In this document: positions 27,379-37,400 of the stretch, piece by piece
Position numbering within the stretch: the stretch's first letter is position 1
How the letters are laid out: each line of letters begins with the position of its first letter
Assembly: GCF_018394335.1 (NCBI RefSeq)
Contig: NZ_CP074572.1
Coordinates: forward strand, 3,534,001-3,598,000
Direction: 5' to 3'
Length of the DNA: 64,000 nt
From: Shewanella dokdonensis
GTDB taxonomy: Bacteria > Pseudomonadota > Gammaproteobacteria > Enterobacterales > Shewanellaceae
Position numbers and translations under genes: made by a program
Notes under the pieces: model-generated
Told to the model about the DNA's origin: nothing
What the model saw: only the letters and a program-made list of their open reading frames with translations
The model's database searches: none

Positions 27379-29507
27379 ATGGAAATGACAGAAAAAACCT
27401 TCAACCTCAGTGTGCGGGATGATGGCATCGCCTTGTTGACGATGGATGTTCCCGGCGAAACCATGAACACCTTGCGGGCCGAATTTGTCCCAGAAATGAC
27501 CGAACTGCTAGCACAGATCCGCGCCGATCAGCGCATCAAAGGTCTGGTGGTGATCTCTGGTAAAAAGACTCGTTTGTTGCGGGGGCGGACATTGCCATGT
27601 TGGATGCCTGTGATACCCGTGATAAAGCCAGCGAGTTATCGGCCGCCGGACATCAAGTGTTTGGCGAACTGGAAAAATTAGCAATCCCGGTAGTGGCGGC
27701 CATTCATGGTGCATGTCTCGGCGGCGGTCTGGAGTTGGCTCTGGCGTGCCATAAGCGTGTTTGTACTGACGATGGCAAAACTATGCTGGGGTTACCGGAA
27801 GTGCAATTAGGACTGTTGCCCGGCAGTGGCGGAACCCAACGTTTGCCAAGGCTGATAGGCATCGCCAAGGCGCTGGATATGATGTTAACCGGTAAACAAA
27901 TCCGGCCGAAACAGGCATTGAAAATGGGCTTGGTGGACGATGTTGTGCCACAGACCATTTTGTTGCAAGCGGCGATTGAATTAGCCCAAAACGGTAAAAA
28001 ACGCGCGAAACGCAAAGCAACCTTGATGGAACTAGCGTTGGAGCGCACCCACTTTGGCCGCAATATATTGTTCGATCAGGCATTAAAACAGGTGGAACGT
28101 AAGACTCAGGGCAATTATCCCGCGCCGCCTAAAATTATTGATTGTGTGCGCATCGGCGCTGATGAAGGCATGGCGGCAGGTTTGGCGACAGAATCCCGTT
28201 ATTTTGGCGAATTGGTGATGACAGCAGAATCCGCCGCGCTGCGTTCTATCTTCTTTGCGACCACCGAAATGAAAAAAGAGACCGGTGCTGACGGCGCCGA
28301 ACCGCGGCCGCTGAAAAAAGCGGTTGTGCTCGGCGGTGGTCTGATGGGCGGTGGTATTGCCTCGGTCACCATTAGCAAGGCCAAACTGCCGGTACGGGTA
28401 AAGGATATCAGCGAAAAAGGGCTGTCTAACGCCTTGTCCTACGCCTATAAACTGCTGGATAAAGGTGTTAAGCGGCGCCATATGAGTGCAGCGCAGCGGG
28501 ATAAACAGATGGCGCTGATGAGTACCACTACCGAGTACCGTGGCATACACGATGCGGATATCGTGGTGGAAGCGGTGTTTGAAGATCTAAAACTCAAGCA
28601 TCAGATGGTGCAGGATATTGAACGCGAATGTACTGCACATACGGTGTTTGCATCCAATACCTCTTCCTTGCCAATCGGTCAGATTGCCGCCGTGGCCAGC
28701 CGCCCAGAAAATGTCATTGGGCTGCACTATTTTTCACCGGTAGAGAAGATGCCGCTGGTGGAAGTTATTGCCCATGAGAAAACATCTTCTGAGACCATCG
28801 CCACTACGGTTGCTTTTGCCCGTAAACAGGGGAAAACCCCGATAGTGGTAAAAGATGGTGCCGGATTTTATGTTAACCGTATCCTGGCGCTTTATATGAA
28901 CGAAGCGGCGCAACTACTGCTGGAAGGCCAGAGTGTGGAACAGCTGGATCAGGCGCTGGTGAAATTTGGTTTCCCGGTGGGCCCGATGACATTGCTGGAT
29001 GAAGTCGGCATTGACGTCGGTGCCAAGATCTCACCCATTCTGGAACAAGCGCTGGGTGAACGTTTCCGCGCGCCAGCGGCGTTTGAAAAACTGCTGCAAG
29101 ATGAGCGTAAAGGGCGTAAGAACGGCAAGGGTTTCTATCTGTATGGTAAAAAGAAATCCAAGAAGAAACAGGTGGATAGTTCTGTCTATAAAGTGCTGGG
29201 GATCACCCCAGGCGTGGCCGCAGATAACGAACAACTGGCACAGCGCTGCGTAGTGCAGATGTTAAATGAGGCGGTGCGCTGTCTCGATGAAGGCATTATC
29301 CGCAATGCCCGTGATGGTGATATCGGTGCCATTTTTGGTATCGGTTTCCCACCGTTTCTGGGCGGGCCATTCCACTATATTGATACTTTGGGTACCGCTA
29401 AACTGGTGGAGATGCTGGAAGGTTATCAGTACCGTTTGGGTGAACGGTTTGCCCCTTGCGAACGGCTGAAAACAATGGCGGCAACTGGCCAGCGTTTCTT
29501 TGACTAA
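27379..29507 (+). CDS. fadJ: Multifunctional fatty-acid oxidation protein FadJ (frameshifted)
   Basis: About 709 residues when restored. The N-terminal enoyl-CoA hydratase domain includes the oxyanion-hole region [18 protein letters not shown] and then [19 protein letters not shown]. The 3-hydroxyacyl-CoA dehydrogenase domain starts [16 protein letters not shown] with the catalytic histidine in [20 protein letters not shown]-terminal HAD domain follows. Family knowledge: FadJ hydrates and oxidises the beta carbon and passes product to FadI. The A-run at 27562-27566 is one base short, turning [13 protein letters not shown] into KKTRLLRGR. The gene starts 6 bases after fadI ([10 protein letters not shown]) and ends at a strong terminator. 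Confidence 0.93.
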
Positions 29508-29530
29508 CGCCATAACTGATTGACCATAAA

Positions 29531-29553
29531 CGCCCGCCGCTGCGGGCGTTTTG
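29531..29553 (+). terminator. Terminator of the fadIJ operon
   Basis: CGCCCGC / GCGGGCG stem (29531-29548) followed by TTTTG, 24 bases after the fadJ stop. Confidence 0.92.
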
Positions 29554-29645
29554 TTTACTAAAACGATAGTCATTGTGCTCGGTGGTTTGCAGTTTGGCGT
29601 AAAGCGGGTTAAATTTACTGTAAATTTATACAGCACTATTGAGCT

Positions 29646-31654
29646 ATGATCCTATATATTGCTGAAAAACCAAGCCTTGGCCGCGCGATTGCTGACGTGT
29701 TACCTAAGCCACTGCGCAAGCACGAGGGTTATATTGAAGCGGCCAATGGCGATTGTGTCTCTTGGTGTGTAGGGCATCTGCTAGAGCAGGCGGCACCGGA
29801 TGCCTATGATCCGCAATATAAATCCTGGAAACCAGAGCATCTGCCGATTGTGCCACAGCAGTGGCAGTTACTGCCTAAAAAAGGTAGCCGAGGTCAGTTG
29901 GCGGTGCTGAAAAAACTGATCAAACAAGCCGATACACTGGTGCATGCTGGCGATCCTGATAGAGAAGGGCAGTTACTGGTGGATGAAGTGTTATCTTATC
30001 TGGGTACCAGCAGTGACAAACAGTCGGCGGCGCAGCGACTACTGATCAATGATTTAAACCCGCAGGCGGTCAGTCGTGCACTTGGCAATATGCGCAGTAA
30101 TCGTGAATTTGTGCCGTTATCCACCTCCGCGTTGGCGCGCAGTCGTGCTGACTGGCTGTATGGCATGAACCTGTCACGTGCGTACACTTTGCAGGGGCGT
30201 AAAGTCGGCTATCAGGGGTTTTGTCGGTAGGTCGAGTGCAAACCCCTTTGCTTGGTTTGGTGGTGCGCCGGGATGAAGAGATAGCCGCTTTTCAGCCAAA
30301 GCCGTTTTTTGAGGTGTTGGCACAGCTACAGTGTGACGATGGCGCCCGCTTTAGTGCGCGCTGGCAGCCAAGTGAAGCCTGCCAGCAGTGGCTGGATGCA
30401 GAAGGCCGCGTGTTGGCAAGAGGGCTGGCTGAAAACGTTATCCGCCGTATCAGTGGTCAGTCTGCCCATGTACAAACCGTGGAGAGCAAACCCAAAAGGC
30501 AGGCGCCACCGCTGCCTTATAGCTTGTCTGCATTGCAGATAGACTGTAATAAACGCTTTGGCATGAGTGCCAAAGAGGTGCTGGATACGGCGCAGGCGTT
30601 GTACGAACGCCACAAACTGCTGACGTACCCGCGCTCCGACAGTCGTCATCTGCCACAAGCGCAGTTTGCTGATGCCACCGAGATTATTGCTACCATCAGC
30701 CAAGGTGCGGCCGAACTGCTGCAAGGATGTGAACTTCCTGATCCTAAGCTTAAATCCAAAGCGTGGGATGACAGTAAAGTTGATGCCCACCACGCTATTA
30801 TTCCCACGCACAAAGTGGCTAATTTAGCAGGATTGTCGGCGCGTGAGCGGCAGGTTTATCTGCAGGTCGCTAGGCAATATTTGGCGCAGTTTTATCCCCA
30901 TTATCTGTATCTGGAAACACAGGTCCAGTTGCAGATTGCGGGTGGCCTTTTTGTCGCCAAGAGCAAGCAGCAACAGCAAGTCGGCTGGAAACAGCTATTT
31001 CGTCAGGAACAGAACCACGATGAAGAGGAGGCATTAACTGGAAGCTTGCCGCCACTCAAGGTGGGGCAACAACTGCAATGTCTTAAGGGCGAATTGCTGG
31101 AAAAAATGACTCAGCCGCCGAAGCATTTCACCGATGCCACCTTGTTAGCCGCCATGACGGGAATTAACCGCTTTGTCAGCGATCCGCAAATTCGTAAAGT
31201 GCTTAAAGATACCGATGGTCTCGGCACCGAAGCCACCCGCGCGGGTATTATCGAGTTGCTGTTTAAACGGGGATTTTTACAGCGGCAAGGCAAGAGTATT
31301 CAGGCCACTGCGGCTGGCACCGGGCTGATCCACAGCTTGCCAGATGTTGCCACAACACCGGATATGACGGCGCAATGGGAAAGCAGTCTAGATGCTATCA
31401 GTCGCCGTGACATGAAATATCAGGCATTTATGCAGCCACTGCTACAGCAACTGACAGCGCTAGTTACTCAGGCACAAAACAGCTTACCTACAGCGCTTAG
31501 TGGAGTTAAAACTCGACAACGGAATTATCGCAACACTACCGGGAAGCGCACCTCTAAAGCTGCAAGGGGCAAAGTTGGGCAAACTGGGAAAACAGTACGC
31601 CGGGCAGAACGTCAAACTAAAGCCGTAACGCACGGCAGCAAGTCTGCGGATTAA
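29646..31654 (+). CDS. topB: DNA topoisomerase III (frameshifted)
   Basis: About 669 residues when restored. The TOPRIM start [20 protein letters not shown] and the acidic [17 protein letters not shown] are present. The type IA core has [19 protein letters not shown], the catalytic tyrosine in [14 protein letters not shown], and the [13 protein letters not shown] helix. The basic C-terminal tail ([20 protein letters not shown]) suggests extra DNA contact. Family knowledge: TopB decatenates replication and recombination intermediates. The G-run 30215-30218 is one base short: [13 protein letters not shown] is expected but the raw frame reads QGFCR and stops. Its stop overlaps the stop of the convergent DUF4250 gene. 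Confidence 0.92.
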
Positions 31655-31848
31655 ACGTCACGGACTTTGCGATACTGGTTGGATACCATGTCATATTCAT
31701 AGCCAAACTGATGCAGTTTCTGCTCCAGCAGCTGTGGTGATAAGTCTAGGTCGTACAATAACGCCTGTTTGTCTGGGCAATGCAGACGTAGTTTTTCATT
31801 GACGATGCCGAGCAGGATCTCCGCGGGCAATTGTTGCAGATCTTGCAT
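31651..31848 (-). CDS. DUF4250 domain protein
   Basis: A 65-residue cytoplasmic protein. The core LPAEILLGIVNEKLRLHC and LDLSPQLLEQKLHQFGYEYD matches the small DUF4250 family, whose function is unknown. The start at 31848 (MQDLQQ) is chosen because GGAGG lies about 8 bases upstream; the longer frame to 31869 would place the ribosome binding site inside the gene. It converges on topB, with the two stop codons sharing bases. Confidence 0.78.
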   Translation of the reverse strand: MQDLQQLPAEILLGIVNEKLRLHCPDKQALLYDLDLSPQLLEQKLHQFGYEYDMVSNQYRKVRDV

Positions 31849-32056
31849 AGTGGAAGCCTCCCTGAACATGCTTTAAGCATAGTCATAGCGTGACAGAAAT
31901 TGCCATTACCATGAAAAAATTGTGGGATTTATTAACTGTAGGTTGCATCGTTTATGCTCTGTCATTGTTGCGAATATAAACGATGCAATGCCAATCGCCA
32001 TGTCGGTACAAACGCATGGGGCCACTATGCAGAACGCTAATTAAGTCGAACTGAAA

Positions 32057-33352
32057 TTAACGCAGTTGCGCGCCTTTATTTAGCGCTATCAGCCGGTCTA
32101 GGATATGTTCTCCATCCATGCGAATACCATTATGTTCGTATTCGGACGTCAACCAGTAACGGAGGTTAGCCACCTGCGCGGCAGTTTCCAGGCTGTATTC
32201 TCGCGCCACATACATATCTTCGCTATAGATAGCCGCGGCCACCGGCACTTTGTTAGCGGCAAGTTTTTGCAAATTGTAGAGTGTGGGCCAATCGGGTTTG
32301 CTAGCCAGTAATTCGGCACATGGTTGTAGTGGCCGCAAGTTGCTGATCTGGTGCAACATCCACGGATATACCATCTCACCTGTGAGCAGCAGCTCTGCGG
32401 CATCAGGGGCAAATTCGGGATATTCGGCGCGCACACGTTGGGCTGCCCAGTTAGATGATGTTTGCTGGCAATAGATGGCTTCGTGCAGCAGCACATATAA
32501 CGGGTTGGTGTGGTAACTCAGCATCTGGGTGAAATGCTCGGCAAATAACGGGTTGAGTATTTGACCGTCAGTGCCCTCTAGCAGCGCTTGCTCGAGCAGG
32601 TAGTAGACGGCCTCTGGCCCTTGCATCATGCCAAGATTAATCCCCAGTAGTTGCAGCATCTCTACCGTCAGTCGATCGCCGTTCGGCAGGTATTCTTGAT
32701 GTTGTCTCAAGTGTGCCGCCAGCGTGTTGAGTAACTGCTGAGCATCTGGGAAACGGCGCTGAAACTCTCGGTTTTTATCCAATACCCGCTGATAAGTGGC
32801 GCGATAAACTTCATCGGCACTGCGTGTCAGTGAGGGAATTCCGCCAGTAATAAAGGCTTGTTGCAGTCCCTCGGGGGCGGCGCTGAGATAATGCAGAATG
32901 CAGAATCCCCCAAAGCTTTGACCGAGTACACTCCAGGGCATTTGTGGGCTGAGTTGCTGACGAATGGCTTCGGCGTCTCGGACGATGTTGTCTGCACGAA
33001 AATGACGCAGATATTCGGCTTGCTGAGTGGCACTCAAGCCACTCAGCGTACGGTAGCTTACGGGGCTCGATAAACCGGTACCGCGTTGATCTAACAGCAG
33101 TACTCGAAATTCCTGCAATGCGCGTTTTAGCCAGCCGCTATTGGCTAATGGCCGCTGTGCCGCAAAGCCTGGCCCGCCTTGAAAATACAGCAATATTGGC
33201 AGGTTTTCTGCGTTCGTTTGTAATCCCTGCAATTCTCGGGCAAAAACCTTGAGGGTTGGCCCTTGGGGCTGAGCGTAATCTAACGGCAAAGTAAAGTAGT
33301 GCTTGCGGCACCGCATTCCTTCAAGTTGGGCGATATTGTTCATTAGTAGCAT
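32057..33352 (-). CDS. Alpha/beta hydrolase, proline iminopeptidase-like
   Basis: About 431 residues. It shows the prolyl aminopeptidase landmarks: YFQGGPGFAAQ (oxyanion GGPG), LLDQRGTGLSSPV, and the nucleophile elbow GQSFGGFCILHYLS. The C-terminal histidine is probably in RMDGEHILDRL. Family knowledge: S33 peptidases cut N-terminal proline from peptides, and the long cap domain here fits the larger subgroup. No signal peptide is evident, so it is presumably cytoplasmic. Several starts are possible: the frame opens at a TTG (33382) and ATGs at 33352 and 33343 lack a strong ribosome binding site. I chose 33352. It appears to be monocistronic. Confidence 0.85.
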   Translation of the reverse strand: MLLMNNIAQLEGMRCRKHYFTLPLDYAQPQGPTLKVFARELQGLQTNAENLPILLYFQGGPGFAAQRPLANSGWLKRALQEFRVLLLDQRGTGLSSPVSYRTLSGLSATQQAEYLRHFRADNIVRDAEAIRQQLSPQMPWSVLGQSFGGFCILHYLSAAPEGLQQAFITGGIPSLTRSADEVYRATYQRVLDKNREFQRRFPDAQQLLNTLAAHLRQHQEYLPNGDRLTVEMLQLLGINLGMMQGPEAVYYLLEQALLEGTDGQILNPLFAEHFTQMLSYHTNPLYVLLHEAIYCQQTSSNWAAQRVRAEYPEFAPDAAELLLTGEMVYPWMLHQISNLRPLQPCAELLASKPDWPTLYNLQKLAANKVPVAAAIYSEDMYVAREYSLETAAQVANLRYWLTSEYEHNGIRMDGEHILDRLIALNKGAQLR

Positions 33353-33561
33353 CTTGTGCAAAATTTTTAGCCGATTGTACAACGAAATGACGGCCCAAGA
33401 TGCCCATAATGTAATTTGCTCGGGCTTTCACTGACAGGAAAAGTTAAACTGGCATTTAACGCGAAGCTTTTACGGTTAAGATCAACTTTAATCGCTGATA
33501 ATTGATCGATGATGTTGCCGTTATCACGGATAGATAAAACCAGCCTGAGAGTAACAACTAA

Positions 33562-34206
33562 ATGAAATATCAAATAATTCCCGTAACCCCATTCCAACAG
33601 AACTGCAGCTTAGTTTGGTGTGAGCAGACGCTGCAAGCGGCGGTAATTGACCCAGGTGGCGACCTAGACAGGATCCTTGATGCCGTGCATGAACATGGCC
33701 TGAGTCTGGAAAAGATTTTACTGACACATGGACATATCGATCATGTCGGCGGCGCCGCCAAATTAGCAGAACAACAGCAGTTACCGATTATTGGGCCGCA
33801 TGAGGATGACAAAATGTGGCTAGAACAATTGCCGATACAGAGCCAAAAATTTGGTTTCCCTGCCAGTGTGGCGTTTGAACCCAGTCAATATTTGCAAGAT
33901 GGCGATGAAGTCACCGTTGGCAATAGCGTGCTGAAAGTGTTCCATTGCCCAGGGCATACGCCGGGACATGTGGTGTTTTGGTCCGCAGCAGACAAGCTAG
34001 CATTCGTTGGTGATGTGTTATTTCGCGGTTCTATCGGCCGTACGGATTTTCCTGGTTCCAGTTATCAGGCACTGATTGATTCGATCAGTAATAAGCTATG
34101 GCCTCTGGGCAATGATACCCGCTTTGTGCCGGGGCATGGACTGATGTCAACGTTTGCGGAAGAACGGCAAAATAATCCTTTTGTGGCCGATCAGTTACTG
34201 CAATAG
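33562..34206 (+). CDS. MBL-fold metallo-hydrolase, glyoxalase II-like (YcbL type)
   Basis: A 214-residue protein with the metallo-beta-lactamase signature THGHIDHVGG (residues 55-64, HxHxDH). Further metal ligands are in FHCPGHTPGHVVFW (His), AFVGDVLFRGSIGRTDFPG (Asp) and FVPGHGLMSTFAEE (His). Family knowledge: the YcbL/GloC group are single-domain type II glyoxalases that hydrolyse S-lactoylglutathione or related thioesters using zinc or iron. The short length, without the C-terminal helical domain of GloB, supports YcbL. A weak ribosome binding site lies before the ATG. A hairpin follows at 34225-34248. Confidence 0.9.
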   Translation: MKYQIIPVTPFQQNCSLVWCEQTLQAAVIDPGGDLDRILDAVHEHGLSLEKILLTHGHIDHVGGAAKLAEQQQLPIIGPHEDDKMWLEQLPIQSQKFGFPASVAFEPSQYLQDGDEVTVGNSVLKVFHCPGHTPGHVVFWSAADKLAFVGDVLFRGSIGRTDFPGSSYQALIDSISNKLWPLGNDTRFVPGHGLMSTFAEERQNNPFVADQLLQ

Positions 34207-34631
34207 CCTGTTGTGCTTTCGATGACGCCAGCAGCGATCGGCTGGCGTGATGCTTAGCCACTCTGGATGATGAGTATTGCACGTTTAGTGCCTTAACCTG
34301 CTGAATACGTTTACTAAGTTGCCTTCGTAGCAATCAGTCATCGCCCTTAGTCATAACGCTTTATAGTCTTTAGTTGCCTCTTCAATATGCTTAATCAATG
34401 CCGCCACTGCTGATAATTGTCTCACAGTTGCCCGTCTCCCCGTTTCTTCACCTGCGTTTTTTACGCGAATAGGGCGTTGTTATCGCCATATCGGTAATAA
34501 AAACCGCAATTAGATATAAGTTATACATATGATCATTTTTCCTTAATTTATCTGTCATTAAGCGTCAGTAAATTGGCCGACCAAGTTCAACAAAAATAAC
34601 CTCTTACCTACTTTTATGAGGATTTATCACT
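34207..34631. other. Intergenic region before the PAP2 phosphatase gene
   Basis: About 425 bases without a credible gene. Contents: a hairpin ACGCCAGC / GCTGGCGT (34225-34248) after the MBL gene, an AT-rich stretch, and CTGTCATTAAGCGTCAGTAA at 34552-34571 that resembles half a Pho box. The phosphatase ATG is preceded by GAGGA. Confidence 0.5.
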
Positions 34632-37013
34632 ATGGTCACCAAGTCATGTGCCAAGGTATTCGTGGTCAGTGCCGTTGCCTTAGCCCTTGCCGCCTGTAAC
34701 TCTTCTAACGATGACACTACCACGTACACAAACCCGGGATTACCCGCGGGAACATCGGCAACCCACAGTGTTGCTGAACCTGTGTTATCGGGCAATGACA
34801 TTGCCGTGGTGGATGGAAATCTCCCTACGACTAACAACAATGGCAATATTGTTGCTTTCGACCCTTCCGTTAGTCCTTTGATCCAAATCCTGAGTGGTTT
34901 TGATGATATTTGGTATGCAGGCGATGATACTTGGGCCATGACTGGCTCTTCTGAATCGAAGGCGATTGCGGCAGGTTATGAAGCTTATCCAGGCGTAGTT
35001 GGTGGTGGCACTAACAGCACGTCCTATGCCATTCCTTTCAATTTTAGCCATGAACAGATCCGCAACAAGAGTGTCTGGCAGGAAAACTTTAATTATGTAA
35101 AACAACTGGTTGAAAACTCAACTAAAGCAGAAAAGGTTGCTGCATATTTAGATGATCAACGAGATAAAGGCTTCAGCATCTCCTCTGGCTTAGGGCCGAT
35201 GACCGCCGATTATCAAAGCGGCGCGAATGCGACCTCTTCCTATAGTGTTAATGCTAATGGTGATGTGGTGCTGACTGACGCAGTTAGCGGTGAAACCCAT
35301 GTGATTGACATTGAAAATACCAAATACAATGGCAATCTCTATGAGAGCCTGGCGAATTCAACCCGAACTGGCTTTGGTTCGACATCCGTTGATGGTGAAG
35401 CAACGGCTTTAAGTGATGTCGTAGTTTTATTGCAAACCGTTGCGGCTTATGGTGCGTCTACGGAAGCGCCTAAATACCATTTTGAGTCTCCCCGTCCATG
35501 GCGTATCAATGCTGATGATTACAGTACCGTGAATGTTAATGATGCTTCTGCAAGCATCTACAGCACCATTACCGACATTAGTGCACTAGAAGAAGATGCG
35601 TGTTTGGGGCTTGATGGACAAGCGGTGGCTGCATACAAATATTATGAGCGTCCGGCCAATCCAATCGTGCTGCCTATTACCGGTTTATTGTGCGCAGCGC
35701 GTACTACGTATTACGGCAAAGATAGTGACAATGACGGTGTTCCTAATAGTTTCAGTGAATTTGAAGGGGATACTAAGACTGCCGTCAATAGTCTTCCTGC
35801 ATTGTATTCAAGCAGAGCGAAAGATGGTGCGTTTCCCAGTGGGCATACCGCTGAAGCATTTGACCGTGGCTTGATCTATGCCTACGCCATTCCTGAACGT
35901 TTTGCGGAAATGGTTGCACGGGCAGGCGATCTTGGCACTGATCGTATCGTTGCCGGGATGCATTCTCCGTTAGATGTAATTGGTGGCCGTATTATGGCCA
36001 CGGCTATTGCTGCGGCAATGTTATCTGATAATAACAATGCACTCGCAGCCGAAACTGCGGTAGAACAAGCTCAGAAGTATTTCCTCACCAAGGCGCAAAC
36101 CGCAGGATACGACACTGTTTATGATTACGCTCACTGTACCACTGATGTGACTAAGCCTTGTGATTTGACTGACCAGTATGCGGATAGAGCCGCGATGAAA
36201 ACGCGCTATCGCCAAAGTATGACTTACGGTTTTACACCGTTGGCAGAAGCAAGCGCCGCGCCCGAAGTGCCAAAAGGCGCCGAAGTACTGTTGAAAACGC
36301 GTTTCCCATATCTGGATGCAAACCAGCGTCGTCAAGTTTTGGCCACCACTGAAATAGATGCTAATTATCCGGTTATCAATAAGTCTCGTGGTTGGGGACG
36401 CCTCAATTTAGTTGATGCGGCAGATGGCTATGCGGCGTTTAACAGTAATGTGTCGATATACATGGACGCGAACCGCGGTGGCTTTAATGCGATTGACCGC
36501 TGGATGAATGATATTTCTGGTGATGGCCGTCTAGAAAAAAGTGGTAGTGGTACGCTTTATCTTACTGGCACCAATAGTTACCGCGGTGGCACAGTGTTGG
36601 AACAAGGAACGCTAGTGGCTAGCTCGGCTTCTGCCTTCGGTAACAATACCCTTTACCAAAAGGATGGTACGGTAAAAATATCGATAGGCGCTGGGGCTGA
36701 AACGGCGGCCGCAGGTGCCTTGACGGTTACCGATTTCGTTATGGATGGCGGTGTATTGGCGCTTGATCTTAACCGTAATGCACAGCTCAAGGCGACCACT
36801 GGTATCTACCTGACCGGAAACAATCTGTCACTGGATTTAAAGGTTCCGCCACTGACGGCGGCAACCCGTTATACCGTGCTGAATAGCCAACATCTGGAAG
36901 GTAAATTTACTGAAGCTAATATCAGGGCTACCGATGCGTCAGGCACCGTATATAAGGTGGCGATGGTTTATACCGATACCTCTGCGCAAGTGACCGTTAC
37001 ACCGAAAAACTAA
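34632..37013 (+). CDS. PAP2/class A acid phosphatase lipoprotein with autotransporter-associated repeat
   Basis: A 793-residue protein with a lipoprotein signal (LALAAC, Cys at 22). The middle carries the PAP2 motifs: FESPRPWRI near 283, PSGHTAEAFDRG near 402-413 and GTDRIVAGMHSPLDVIGGR near 434-452, so the phosphatase site looks complete. After about residue 600 the protein changes to beta-helix-like sequence with an autotransporter-associated repeat (GSGTLYLTGTNSYRGGTVLE), but no C-terminal autotransporter barrel follows before the stop (VTVTPKN). Family knowledge: PAP2 enzymes hydrolyse phosphomonoesters in the periplasm or at the surface. Inference: a surface or periplasmic lipoprotein phosphatase with a passenger-like stalk. 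Monocistronic with a strong terminator. Confidence 0.85.
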   Translation: MVTKSCAKVFVVSAVALALAACNSSNDDTTTYTNPGLPAGTSATHSVAEPVLSGNDIAVVDGNLPTTNNNGNIVAFDPSVSPLIQILSGFDDIWYAGDDTWAMTGSSESKAIAAGYEAYPGVVGGGTNSTSYAIPFNFSHEQIRNKSVWQENFNYVKQLVENSTKAEKVAAYLDDQRDKGFSISSGLGPMTADYQSGANATSSYSVNANGDVVLTDAVSGETHVIDIENTKYNGNLYESLANSTRTGFGSTSVDGEATALSDVVVLLQTVAAYGASTEAPKYHFESPRPWRINADDYSTVNVNDASASIYSTITDISALEEDACLGLDGQAVAAYKYYERPANPIVLPITGLLCAARTTYYGKDSDNDGVPNSFSEFEGDTKTAVNSLPALYSSRAKDGAFPSGHTAEAFDRGLIYAYAIPERFAEMVARAGDLGTDRIVAGMHSPLDVIGGRIMATAIAAAMLSDNNNALAAETAVEQAQKYFLTKAQTAGYDTVYDYAHCTTDVTKPCDLTDQYADRAAMKTRYRQSMTYGFTPLAEASAAPEVPKGAEVLLKTRFPYLDANQRRQVLATTEIDANYPVINKSRGWGRLNLVDAADGYAAFNSNVSIYMDANRGGFNAIDRWMNDISGDGRLEKSGSGTLYLTGTNSYRGGTVLEQGTLVASSASAFGNNTLYQKDGTVKISIGAGAETAAAGALTVTDFVMDGGVLALDLNRNAQLKATTGIYLTGNNLSLDLKVPPLTAATRYTVLNSQHLEGKFTEANIRATDASGTVYKVAMVYTDTSAQVTVTPKN

Positions 37014-37400
37014 CCGCACACAAGCGCTATCAAAAAGGTAACTTTAGTCGGTTACGTGTTTTTGAATAATGTCGAAAACAGACAAAAATCCCCACGCATT
37101 GCACCGTGGGGATTTTTCTGTCGTTCCTATCCTATGTCCATCGGGTTTACAGCCGTTATCCCCTATACGTGCTGACTGAAGATTCATCGAGATACTCAGT
37201 TGTTGGCTGTTTCTCGCCTAGCTCAGCCTTTGGCTGCCGCGTTACTATGCTCCACTCAATGGCTGCTTTCCTGTCGGAAGGAAAAATTCTCTATAATCTC
37301 TGCATGTTACTTGGTGAAATCCATAACGTTTAACATTAACATGGCGTTGATGACTTGTGCTGTCCCGCAGTGAAGGACGTTGTATACAAGGAGCTGTCGT
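37014..37400. other. Intergenic region between the PAP2 gene and the orphan gene
   Basis: It contains the bidirectional-looking terminator 37084-37117. A possible -10 box TATAAT at 37292-37297 has a poor -35. A small frame at 37106-37333 starts inside the terminator and looks spurious. No other feature is seen. Confidence 0.5.
37084..37117 (+). terminator. Terminator of the PAP2 phosphatase gene
   Basis: AAAAATCCCCACG / CGTGGGGATTTTT, a perfect 13-bp stem with T-rich tails on both strands, 70 bases after the stop. Confidence 0.93.

Noticed and set aside
37106..37333. 75-codon frame after the PAP2 gene
   Set aside because: It begins within the terminator stem, lacks a ribosome binding site and has no recognisable features.
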